64,000 nucleotides of DNA, from NCBI RefSeq assembly GCF_003013715.1, contig NC_072812.1:1550001-1614000 (forward strand). Reading direction: 5' to 3'. Source of the DNA: Candidozyma auris. Taxonomy: Eukaryota; Ascomycota; Pichiomycetes; Serinales; Metschnikowiaceae. A model generated the notes under the pieces. The model saw only the letters and a program-made list of their open reading frames with translations, had not been told where the DNA came from and did no database searches. A program made the translations under genes and the position numbers. Shown here in pieces: positions 1-11,400 of the stretch (its first letter is position 1; each line of letters opens with the position of its first letter).

Positions 1-959
1 TGCAGATGAAAATGCTCTTCACCTTCCACTTCGGCAAGCTCTTCCGGGCGTAATGTCGTCTCATCTGCGACAGCAAACCCAAGTCGCTTTTGATCATAGT
101 CTACATCATCAATGAGCCTATAATCTCTCCAGTTTAAGAGTTTTTTCTCCTTGACACAATCCGCAACCCACTGAGCTCTGACCACTCGGTAATTTCGAAA
201 CTGAATGCGCTTTCTCGGGGTGAGTTTATCACACACGATGTGAGTAGCAGCACCTTTGCTTGTGAGATAATTGAGAAACACGCCCCCATGGAGAATGACC
301 AACTTGTGAATAACACCGAGCGACGGAACCGTATTACCGTTCACGAATATAACGCAGCCGGCGAAGATATCTTTGCCCTCAATCTCTTCACCTGAAGCGG
401 CGCGTCGCTGTTTTTCCCATTCAATGTAAGCAGCATCTGCCTTCTGTTGTTTGAGATGCTTGTTCTGGAAATACGTTCCGTAGTCACCAAACTCATGCAA
501 AGGTCCCACATCAGCAAACATCGTTGTATCGCCATCGTCGAAGGCATCATCATCGACCTCATCGCCTGCAGCAGCGTCATTAGTGGCTACCACACTATCC
601 TCCGGAGAATCCCCAGCAAGAGTCTTCTTTATCCCGGCGAGCTGATTTCCAGGTATCTCTTCGTTACTCTCAGTCCTAGACGACGCAACCGCGTCTTCCT
701 GGGTGGCAGGCGCCAGCCGCTCATCTTCTGCTTTGTCAGGCTGAAACTTCAACAAAAAGCTATCAAGATCATCATCAAAGGGATCCGACTCCGTAGACCT
801 CACCAGGTCCAACTTAACCACCTTCTTTTCTGGCGCTGGAGTTGAAGTCTCATCAAACGACCAATTTCTCTGATCGCTCCCCTGGCTTAAGCCATGGATA
901 TGCTCTATCAACTGCGAGTTATCCAACAGCCGTAGAAACGACTCATACATCTCGACCAT
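1..959 (-). CDS. REV1: DNA repair protein Rev1, N-terminal part (partial)
   Basis: The frame stays open from the ATG at 959 to the left edge of the window, so only the first ~320 residues are present and the polymerase domain lies outside. Residues ~190-280 form a BRCT domain: a CVIFVNGNTVPS strand, then HKLVILHGGVFLNYL, ATHIVCDKL, and a WVADCV helix followed by NWRDY. This matches the Rev1 BRCT closely in my recollection of the yeast protein. Rev1 is the Y-family deoxycytidyl transferase that scaffolds translesion synthesis with Pol zeta, and its BRCT binds DNA and PCNA. Residues 1-180 are acidic and low in complexity. It is divergent from CMD1, with 854 bp between the two ATGs. A different BRCT protein is possible but unlikely. 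Confidence 0.85.
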   Translation of the reverse strand, partial: MVEMYESFLRLLDNSQLIEHIHGLSQGSDQRNWSFDETSTPAPEKKVVKLDLVRSTESDPFDDDLDSFLLKFQPDKAEDERLAPATQEDAVASSRTESNEEIPGNQLAGIKKTLAGDSPEDSVVATNDAAAGDEVDDDAFDDGDTTMFADVGPLHEFGDYGTYFQNKHLKQQKADAAYIEWEKQRRAASGEEIEGKDIFAGCVIFVNGNTVPSLGVIHKLVILHGGVFLNYLTSKGAATHIVCDKLTPRKRIQFRNYRVVRAQWVADCVKEKKLLNWRDYRLIDDVDYDQKRLGFAVADETTLRPEELAEVEGEEHFHL

Positions 960-1813
960 GCCAGTAAAGAGTTGGGGGTTTCTTTCGTTGTTTATTAGTG
1001 GAGTAGAAAAGTCATAGATCCTTGTTGGCCTTCTTTGTCTAGTGTCTTAGAGTGTAATAGTTGCGACCGTTGAGGTGCACTGTATAAAGCTTAGAAAGGC
1101 ATCACCGTGACAGCTACCCGTGCGCATTTTTCCACGGAGGCGAGGAACAGCCGAAAACAGCTCCTGATGAGTGACCACAGAATAGTGAGAAAAATGAAGG
1201 ATTATAGGGAACGGCGTTCTTGCATCTTCCTTAAATTAACCCCCGTCCTTCTCTATTATCAATCTTATTGGCTGATACAATTTGGTTCGGTGACGTCTTG
1301 AAAGTGCTAGCTCGGATCATTTGTCGGTCCGAATTAGCCTGAGGTCCGTTTTCTTCAGTGAATCCGAATTCCCTAGCTGAAAAAAGCACGGCGGTGACGT
1401 TTCGCAGCAAAGTAAAGGCCGAATCGTCTAACACTTTTCGCATCTCTGTGGTCCTGCCAGCTCAGCCTTGCACAACGCGAATTTCATGACTGACAGACGG
1501 CGATAGATAGGAAAAATGAATCTTGTTATTGGTGGCGCATGTTGATCGCTACGCTTAAAAAACTTGGCGCCTTCTGTGCTAATTATAGGAAACGTAGGTG
1601 TTATATAAAAGGTGGACCATGTGCTGCAGCCTGTGGCTAGATTCCGATTCTGTTCCTTCCCACCTTTTTTCGCAACCCCCCGGCCCAGGCTTCTTGGAAT
1701 CGCTATTCATCTAGGCTTACGTGCAGTCTGTCACGATACTCTCGAATACTTGTTTTCTCAGAGCAAGATTAACTTTCCTTCTTCCAGCTCTGCTTGATAA
1801 TTAGATTCTTATA
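960..1813. promoter_or_regulatory. REV1-CMD1 divergent intergenic region
   Basis: This stretch of 854 bp holds no supported gene. A TATA-like element (TTATATAAAA, 1601-1610) lies about 210 bp before the CMD1 ATG. Two CCAAT boxes in inverse orientation (ATTGG at 1267-1271 and 1528-1532) are possible sites for the HAP/NF-Y complex, of which HAP5 in this window is a subunit. These are motif matches only. Confidence 0.4.
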
Positions 1814-2369
1814 ATGGTATGTATCGTACTATCAAGGTAGTAACTTCGAATGCTTTCGTTGATACTACGCGTGAGCTCTGCTGCGCTTAACTTTATTTAG
1901 GTGCTCCCACTAACTAGTCCAGGCCGAAAAGTTGTCCGAGGAACAGATCGCTGAGTTCAAAGAGGCCTTTTCTCTTTTTGACAAAGACAGCGATGGAAAA
2001 ATTACCACCAAGGAATTGGGAACTGTTATGAGATCATTGGGCCAGAACCCATCCGAGTCCGAGTTGACGGATATGATCAACGAGGTCGACATCAACAGCG
2101 ACGGCTCTATCGACTTCCCTGAATTCTTGACCATGATGGCCAGAAAAATGAAGGATACAGATTCCGAAGCTGAGATTGCGGAAGCTTTCAAGGTGTTTGA
2201 CAGAAATGGAGACGGCAAGATCTCCGCCGCTGAATTGAGACACGTCTTGACCTCGATCGGTGAGAAGTTGTCCGATGCTGACGTGGACCAAATGATCAAA
2301 GAGGCTGACACCAACAACGACGGTGAAATTGACATTCAGGAATTCACTCAGTTGTTGGCTGCCAAGTAG
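1814..2369 (+). CDS. CMD1: Calmodulin (spliced; exons 1814-1816 and 1923-2369)
   Basis: Calmodulin is the calcium sensor that activates calcineurin, CaM kinases and spindle-pole and actin targets. Exon 1 is only the ATG (1814-1816). Exon 2 opens with codons for Ala-Glu-Lys before [13 protein letters not shown], giving exactly 149 residues, the usual length. All four EF-hand loops are canonical, starting with Asp and ending with Glu 12 residues later: [36 protein letters not shown] and [12 protein letters not shown]. The fourth site therefore looks able to bind calcium, whereas S. cerevisiae Cmd1 is known to have a dead fourth site. Without the intron the reading frame has no ATG before its first conserved residues, so splicing is needed for a proper start. 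Convergent with NUM1, the two stop codons being about 110 bp apart. Confidence 0.95.
1817..1922 (+). other. CMD1 intron (106 nt)
   Basis: The donor is GTATGT at 1817-1822, directly after the ATG. A branch-point-like CACTAAC lies at 1908-1914 (consensus TACTAAC), and the acceptor AG is at 1921-1922, 9 nt after the branch A. The acceptors at 1900 and 1917 would give the wrong frame or lie too close to the branch point. Splicing 1816 to 1923 restores the calmodulin N-terminus. Confidence 0.9.
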
Positions 2370-2477
2370 AGGCTCTGTGCCTTTCACTCTCCATTTTTCA
2401 TTACTCTCTTTACTTTGATCTAATGCCTTTTGTATGTCAATCAATAAATCTATATCGCTAGCTTTATGGTATAAATC

Positions 2478-5400
2478 CTATTTCTTTAGGCTCATGAATC
2501 GTCCAAATGATTTGCTGCGCAGGATTGTGGAGGACCTTGGCAACGCTTGTCTGTTGGAGGCATCAAATGTCATATCCGCAAGCCCGTCCTCCTCTTCGTC
2601 ACTGGGATCAACTTCAGAATTCTTCACCTGATGTCTAGTATTGCCACCAAAATCTAACCCATTGATGTTTCTGTGAACAAGGTACCGAAGCGAATTGTAC
2701 CAGATATTGTGTCTTCGTCTATTTGAACACGTGAACTTGACAGACTTCGTTTGTGAGTGTACAATAATACTCTTGTGATATAATCCAACAGGTATTGGGT
2801 TACTGTCCTCAACGCTTTCAACCCCTAAGATGGCAATAGCTTTACTCTTGGTGGCATTGGGATTCTTCAACACTGGGTTTGATGTTGACCAGTACAATGT
2901 TAATGAGTACGGATGCACCCAGAAATACCGCTCGTGTCTTGTTGCAGAAATGGAGCTCAACGGACCTAGTTTTCTGTAGTATTTGAAAAGGTATTCCCCA
3001 ATAAGAACCTGAGTGATCACAGGAATCATAGATTTATCAGTAAGCGATATGTTACTTGCGACAGACATGCCTGTAATAGAGTCAAGCATACTTGCCTTGG
3101 AATTTATGGTTAGGTTAGATCCCACAGACTTGGACTGAGGAATACCGCCCGCAGCAACCTCTCTGCTTTCAATCAAAGGCGAGTCTAAGCTTGCGTTAAA
3201 AGGCTCTTTAGGTATCAAAGGTATCTCTGAAGTGTGCTTATATCCACGTTTTTCAGCAATATCCTTGAACGCTTCTTCAGCTATGGACTCGAGAGCGCTA
3301 TCGCGGAGAATCTCATATTGAGAAGTGGGAAGAACTGTGACCTGCGAATCTGACGGATCATCGCCAGGCGTACTTGAGATATATGCTGATATAGGAACAC
3401 AAAGCAAACCTTGCTTTTTAGCCGCCTGTCTGATTTGACGAGAGTCCTCTAGATTCATCAGAGTACGCTTCATGCTATGCAATTCGGTAGTAGGTATGAC
3501 TGAGAGTCCCATGTCACTAGCGCGTTCCGTCAATTCTTCTCTTGTGAGAACGTTAGGCTGACTGGCTTCAAGATGAGCAATGCTTTCTTGCAAAGACTTA
3601 TGTTCTTGATCGCTGAGAACGACCAATCCAAGGTTGGCCGCCTCTCCTCGAAGCTGATCTCTCGAGACTTTTGATTCCACCTCACAAGACAATTCATGAA
3701 TTCGAGAGTCTTTTTCGGTCAATAACTGCTTAAGTTTGAGAAGCTCGTTCGAAGAGATCACAGAATAGCCGAGCTCCTGTCCAGCCTTCATCAATGACTC
3801 TTCATTGTTCAACGAATCTGCGTACTTTACTAGATCGTCGTATTCAGTTTGCTTAATCAACATGAAGCCAAGTCTTCTGGCGGTTTGTCCCAACTCTTCT
3901 TCATCTAAAACAAAGGACTCACTTGCATCTTCGAACTCATCAATGTCTTTCTTTACTGAGTAACCTTTATCTTCAAGAATTTGAATGAGCTCGCACACTC
4001 GAGGAATTTTGCTTTCGCTACTCTCGTTTATAATCTTCTCGTGTTGATCCTTATCATGAACTATCATGTCGTGGCGCGAAAGAACGTCTTTTGCCTCATC
4101 AATTGTGAGTACTCTTCCGGCAGAAGATTTGAGCCATTCGAGCTCATCTTTACTTATTATGACATTTCCCTCGTCTGTGCTCAGTTCCTTCAACGTAGAA
4201 GCCTCGGCGACCGCCAACCCCATAGCGGCGCATTTCTCGATCAAATAATGTTTACTTGGATGGGTCACTTGATTATTCATATCGTTGAATTGATCTTTGT
4301 GAACCAAAACGAGATTCTGTTTCTCTGCTTTGGTCTCCAACGGCTCTGTACATGAACTTCTCATCTCGTCAAGCTCATCTTTGGGCACAATCTCCATCCC
4401 CTTCTTTGTAGCATTTTTCCTTAAAGCTTCCATAGAAGGCTTGGTTGCTTGAAGGAGAAGGGAGTCATACTTTGCAGTGTCAATAACCATTTTCTGCGTA
4501 CCTTCAAGCTGCTCTTCAATAGTTCGATTTGCTTTGGTCTTCAAATTTTCATGTTCACCCATCTCGAGAACAATAAGACCATGATCGTTGGCCGCCTTTC
4601 TCAAGCTTTCGACGTCAGGTCTATGAAGTTGATCTCTCAAAGCCTTTAACTCTGTGGAATCTATGACGACCATACCTTGAGACCGCGCAACCTCTGAAAG
4701 AGAGCGAGATGCTTCCGCACGTAATTGATCAAGTTCGCTTGACTCGATGCATTCGAAACCCATTGCATTGGCCTTTGATACGATGAAATCCACAGTCGGA
4801 CTATTCAATTGCTGCAAGGTTCTCTCGTGATCAATTTTGTGAATCAAAACAAAGCCAGCTTCAATTGCTTTGTCATCTATTGAACGCGTTGCCTCCTTCT
4901 TGAGCTTCTCAAGATCTAGTTCACCTATGGACGTCAAGCCATTGGTTTGAAGAACCGATTTAGCCTTCTCAAGAGAGGGATGTTCACATTCATATTTGAG
5001 GGTTTTTAAGTCCTCTACTTTAATTATATTGAACCCTTTCTGGGCCGCTTTTTCCTCGATTGACTCATTGGCGCGGTTCTTGAGATCTTCGAACTCTGTT
5101 GTTGGGATAGCAGTCATGGATAATGCCGCCGCTTTGTCATGAATTGACATATTTTTCGACCGATTCAAATTTTCAAACTCTGCGCTATTCACAAGAATTA
5201 GTCCCTTGGCCTTGGATGCTTTCGTAAGATAATCCTCCGAAGGGTTTTCGAATTTGGCCTTGAATTCAGAGAGCGCTTCAGTGGCGTATCTGTACTTACT
5301 CTCGAATTCCATGAGGTCATCACGATCCTTTGGACTCAAGAGAATAAGATTCTCTTCGTTCGCTCTGTCAGTGAGCAGTTTATTTGCTGCTAGGTGCATT

Positions 5401-8400
5401 GCCTCCAATTCACTCTTGGCAACTAAAGTCATGCCCAAAGAGTTTGCTGATTTGGTGATAAAATCAAGCGTTGGCTCCTTGATGACCTTCCTCAAATCTT
5501 CAAGTTCATCTTTCTCTAATACAGCCTTCCCAGCTTCCGCCGCCCTCTCTTCAATGCTCTTCGATAAATTGTGGAACTCATCTTCAAAGATCACTACGCA
5601 TCCATGTTTGGATGCAACGCGGCGAGACACTTCTAGTGTTGGCGATTCCGCTTCCAGTCGTAATTTGCGATGCTCTTCATTTGAAAGAGCTACAAGCCCT
5701 GCTTCTTGAATTTGCTGCTCAAGAGGCTTTGTGAGTTCATGATACTCTTTGTCAGCGATGACCTTGAAGTTTTCCAAACAGGACAATTGCTTGAGGTCAT
5801 CTAATGACGGATTTGTCAACTTATGATGTTCACTCTTCAGGACTGCTGTTAACCCTGCTTTTGCAAGTTTTGTACTGAGTGGCTCGCTCAACTTCTCGAA
5901 ATCGTCTTCACTTACCAAGCGATATTTGAGAGCTCTGGTCTTAAATCTCAAATATTCGAGAGATGGAGTATCAAGTTCAGAAAGCAATTTCCTATGATCC
6001 TCATCTTTGACGACTGCGTATCCGTGAAGCGAGGCTTGATACTGAATTTTCTCAATATCAGGGTTATTTGCAATTTCAAGCAAGTTGCGATATTCTTCTG
6101 CCTCTAAAAGATGGTAGCCGTTTTCTTTAGCCAACGTCTGAACACTCTTTTCGCAGTGAGAAGATAAACTTTGATATTCGTGCTCTGGGATTACCTTGTG
6201 ACCTTTTTTGGCGGCATCCGAGGCGAGTTTTTCTAAGGGCGGATCCGAGAGCTGGTCTTTCATCCGCATAGCTTCCAGTTCCTCTAAGATCACGCATCCC
6301 AAAGAACGCGCTTTCTGCTCAACGGAGTCTCGGGTTGGGTTCACTGCGTCCATTTCTAGCTTTCTGTATTCATCCTTTTGAACCACCACCAGTTGATGAA
6401 CTTTCGCCTTTTCCTTAAGGTATTCAAGTGAAGGACAATTCATTGCATCTAACAACTTCGCGTGTTCTTCAAAGGGTAATAACTTGTAAGATTGTTCTGT
6501 GGCTTTCTCACTGAGGAACTCAAGCCCTGGGTTCTCCACTTTGTTCCTCAATTCTTTAAGTTCATTGCTAGGAATGATTGATAACTCTTTGGAAGCACAC
6601 TTTTTCTCTAAAAATAGAACTGAAGGATCGTTGATCGTCATAGTAATCTCATTATAATTCTCCTCCGACATCAAACGGTAGCCAAGATTCCTTGCCTTCA
6701 TGGAAATAAATTCAGTAGATGGAGACAAGAACGTCTCTCTAAGCTGGTAGTACTCCTTATCCTCGATGACTTTGAAGCCTTTAGTTTCCGAGTGCTCCGT
6801 CAAAAACTGGATAGAGGGTTCTTCGTATATGCTCTTCAACCGTTTAAGCTCATCGATGCCGACTATAGAATTTCCTTGCTGGTTGGCCTTGTCCTCTAAA
6901 AAGGAAGCAGATGGATTTTCATATGTGCTCTTTAATTTATTGTATTCATCGAAGGTGATGAGTTTCATTGATTCAAGTTTCTCCTTGTCTTCAAGATGCT
7001 TCTCGAAGTCTTGACTTGGTACTGCGACATAGCCATGCTTCGAAAGATTCGATTTAAGAAAGTCAATGTCAGGGTTATTGAGTCTTTGTTTCAAAAGGGC
7101 AAGCTCTCCGCGAGAGATTAGTTCCATCTCCAATCGAGCAGCTTGCTTCTTGACATGTTCCTTATCAGGTCTGCTCGCTAATTCAAGCAAACGCATGTAA
7201 TCTGACTTCCCGATCACAGAGTGATCAAGAGAAGCTGCACATGCCTTCACATGATTGATATCAGGATTTTGAGCCTGTTGTTCTAAGGCTTCGTAAACAT
7301 GTTTGTGAACCACCCTAAGCTCATGTCTCAGAGCGATCTTTGAGATATGATCGACGCTCGGGTGATGTGCCATTTGATTCAAATCTTCGTAAGTATCGCT
7401 GGAAATCACAATTGCCCTTTGCTTCTGTGCTAACTCGGTCAATTGTTCCATAGATGGAGACAACAAATTGTCATAATGAGAGGACGTCAAAATAACCTGG
7501 CCGAGACGGTTGGCGTGGTAACTTATATGGTTTAAATCGGGACAATTCGCTAAGTCCTTGAGGCTTCTTAAGTCGGCGTTCCTGATAAACTCACCATCAA
7601 GCTTCGAAGCCATTGATTTCACATCGTTTACAGAAGGATTCTCGGCTCTTTGCTTCAAATTCTCGAACTTGTCGTTTTCGATCAATGTTAGATGCGCATT
7701 GGTGGCCAATTTTCTCAAGTGTTCAATGCCTGGATTGTGAGCTAGAGTCAGGAGCGTAAAAAAATCTTGCTTGCTCATGAATTTAAGGTCGTTCTTCTCT
7801 GCGACCATCTGCAACCATTCAGCATCTGGATTATTGCACTTCTGCTTTATTGACTCGAGCTCAGAAGAAGGGATTGCCACCAACCCATGAGCCTCGATCT
7901 TCTCAATTAAAACATCCTTTGGGAGGTTATCGACTTTCTTGACAAGCTCGGTGTGCTTCTCTGTCAGTAAGATGACTTGGTTTTTTGTAATAGGAAGCGA
8001 TTTTATATGCTCGAGTGATGGTTCATATGCAAGCATTTTTAAAGTATCAATTTCCGTCTCATGAACTGCCACCTTCTTGTGTTTCGAGAGTTTGTTTTCG
8101 ATGTATTCAAGGGAAGGCTCGTCAAATTCTCGCAATGAAATGAGTTTGTGGTCTAGTGCTGCGGCCTTCAGCTTCAAGTATTCAAGTTCAGGGAATTCTA
8201 ATTGGTGTTTGAGATCGCTTAACGTATGCTTCTTAATCAAGCAATGATCACGCTGGTGAGCATATTGTTCAATTCTATCGATCGTAGGGTCTTCATAAGA
8301 TTGCTTCATCCGAGAATACTCGATACTGTCCACAAAAGTCAAACCTGCTTTCTCTGCATGAGAAAGCAAGGTTTCCTTATCTGGTTCAAGAGCAGTCTTT

Positions 8401-11400
8401 CTCAAGGTCGATTCCTCTTTCTTCGACAATACTATATGGTCAAGCATATCAGCTCTCTTTCTTATGATATCCATGGATGGGCGTTTAGCTGCTTCCTCCA
8501 AAGCAATATATTCTTGTACTGAAAGCATTTTGTAGTTCAATCGCTCACAATGGCTATTGAGGAAGTCTAAATCAGGAGTCTCTAGCTTCGTTCTCATCGC
8601 TGAAACATCAGATTGGGCGACTAGCTCACACGAGTGTACCGCAGCATGGTTGCGCAATTTCTCAAGAGAGGGCCTCTCTGAGTCGTTCTTCAAAGACTCA
8701 AATGTGGTTGAATCGAGAAGAACGTGCCCCAACTCCTTTGCCCTCTTTTCAATAGTTTCTAAGGAAGGCAGATTAGATTTCTCAACCAAAGACTCATGAT
8801 CAGTTGCTGTGAGTATAACATGGTTCAAACGTCTTGTGTGTTTCTGAAGATGATCCAAAGAAGGGTTTTCATAAGTGTTCTGCAAAGCCTGGAAATCTGA
8901 CGCCGGAGTCATGATGAAGTTCAACTTTGAGGCCAGTAATTGTAATTCTTCGATCGAAGGATTTGATATTCTCTTCTGCAAATTGCTATACTCGACTTTC
9001 GGTAAAACAACCTGATCAAGAAGAAGAGCATGCTTCTTCAAGAGGTCGATGCCAGGATGGTGTGCGTCAGTGTTCAATCGGTCATAAATATCCCTCGGTA
9101 TCACCACCCTTCCAAAGGCATGGGCCTCTGCTTCAATGATACTCAAGGTTGGATGCTTAGAATTGTGTTTTAGAGTTTCGTGATCATCCTTAGAGATTAG
9201 CACAAGATTTCGTAATTTAGCAACACTACTGATTCTTTCAGTAGAAGGATTCTTCGCAGTTTCCTCGAGACTGTTGAGCTCATCGTTCGAGAGAACGTTG
9301 AGATTTCGTGAAGCGGCCATGGAACGAATTTCGTCAACCGTTGGACGTTCTGCACTTCTTATCAAAGAAGCTAAACGCTCCTTCTCAATCAAAGTATAGC
9401 CTCTTGAAGTAGCCTCCGCAAACATGGTTTCCAATGCTGGATGCTTCGCCACATTACGTAAATGACTCAATTCGGATGCTTCAATAATCAGATATCCCAA
9501 AACTTTAGCTTTTTGAGCGAGGAACCAATATTCAGGTTGGCTTTCTATGGCTGTCAATCTCTCAAACTCTTCAGCTTTCACCAACATATGTGCTTTGTCT
9601 CGGGCTTTCTGTTTCAAGAAGTCGAGTGAGGGTTCATGGAAGTTTTTGTAAAGATTCGAGTATTCTTCCTGTTCTAGAGTCACAAGACCAAACTTTTCGG
9701 CATGGCTTTGAATTTGGGCTAGAGATGGATATTGTGCTTTTCGAAGGAGACTGTCATATTCGTCTTGTTCGATAACTTTGTGGCCAACAGCTTTCTCTCG
9801 TATGTTCTCTATGGAGGGTGAATCAATGGAGTCTTTCATGATTTCCAAGTCTTTTTTGGAGATTAGAGTATGGTCGTGAATTTCGGCTTTTTTCGAAAGG
9901 TGTGCCAAAGTCGGTGTATCCCTAAACTCTCTTAATTCATCAAATTCCGACAATGGAAGCATCCTGTGCAGCCTTTTAATCGCAGCGGATTTCAATTGCT
10001 CAATCGTGGGCTCGTAAGCTACTTTGTGAAGCCTCTCGTAATCCTCCTTCTTTAAAGCAACATGATTAAATGTTTCAGCTTTAGATAGCCAGTTTTTCAA
10101 CAGTGGATTCTCTAATTTAAAGAATTTCTCATCATCTAAAACATAAAGACCACGTTTCTTCCCATGTTCAGTTAGTTGCTCGATCGAGGGTTCATTTGCA
10201 CGTTTGAGTAAATCATCGTAGAATCCTGATGTTGTGAGAATCAAACCGAGCTCATTTCCTTTTTTCGTCAAATACCCTTTGTCGGGTTTTTCGAAAGCAG
10301 CCTCGATTTTCTTTAGATGCTTGTACTCGTCATTCGTAAGTGGTAGTAATTGATATTCCTTGCACTTAGAGCGCAAATACGATTCAGAAGGGTTTGAGAG
10401 GAGCCTTTCATTATTCTTGAGAATTTCGAGGTATTCTGTTTCCACAGCCTGGAAACCTATTCGGTTAAGTTCATTAGCGAGGTATTCGAAGTCAGGCTTC
10501 GCGAAAGACTCTGCCGCTTTCGAAATAGTAGCATATTCTTGAGAAGGTAGAGTAACAAACCCTTTCTTTTCGAGCTTAGATCTCATCTCACTTTCCTCAA
10601 GGAGGTCATTGTATTCCAGTTGACTCAAACACACAAAACCTCTGATCTCTGTCGCTTTCTTGAGTCTATCATCTGAAACATCATCGATGTCATTATACTG
10701 CAACTTCGCGTAGTCTTCTTGCAGTAGAAGAACCAAATGATGTTGCTTGGCGTAGTCCTGAATTTGCTTTTCGGTAGCATCCGGGGTGAGCTTAGACAAT
10801 TCCGCATTGAGCTCACGCTTTGCATGACCAACATCTTCATTTTCTGAGTCTGAACAATCGGAAGCATTAAGAGAGGGTAGCTCCTCCATCTTTTCCACAT
10901 CGGGGCTTCCGCAGTCATAAATTCTATGGCGTACAGGTTTGGATGGAGTGGCAGAAGAATGATTGTCGATGAAGTCTTCCCACTTTTCGTCCAGCGGCCA
11001 GTTCTCATTTTCGTCATCCAAAACAACGAATTTTGAGTTTCGCTTCGCCGGCGAGAAGGATGTTGAGGTTCTGGTCAGAGGTGGTAGAAACTCCTTCCTC
11101 TTCGCCTTCTTGCTGCTAGGAGGTGTACCTTTAGCGGAGCTATGATTTTCAAATCTCGCCTTGAGCAACGCGCCTCTCAATTTGGCCACCATCTTGTATG
11201 AGTGGTCAAGGTTGGCTTTTAGTGTCTCCACGCGTAAGTCTGAACTTACAGAATCGGCGTTGGCGTCCCTGAGGATCCTTTCGCTAGCTTCCAATATGCT
11301 ACCCAAGTCAGTTGGATCATCCTCCTCCACAGCTTGCATTCGAGCGAAGCTAGGTTGTGGCTTTTTAGTGGCAGCAGTGTCGTGAATATTTTCTTCAGCA

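Noticed and set aside
2034..2444. 136-codon minus-strand frame opposite calmodulin
   Set aside because: Antisense shadow of the strongly conserved CMD1 exon.
3981..4355. Plus-strand ORFs inside NUM1
   Set aside because: Mirror frames of the long repeated minus-strand coding sequence, without independent signals.
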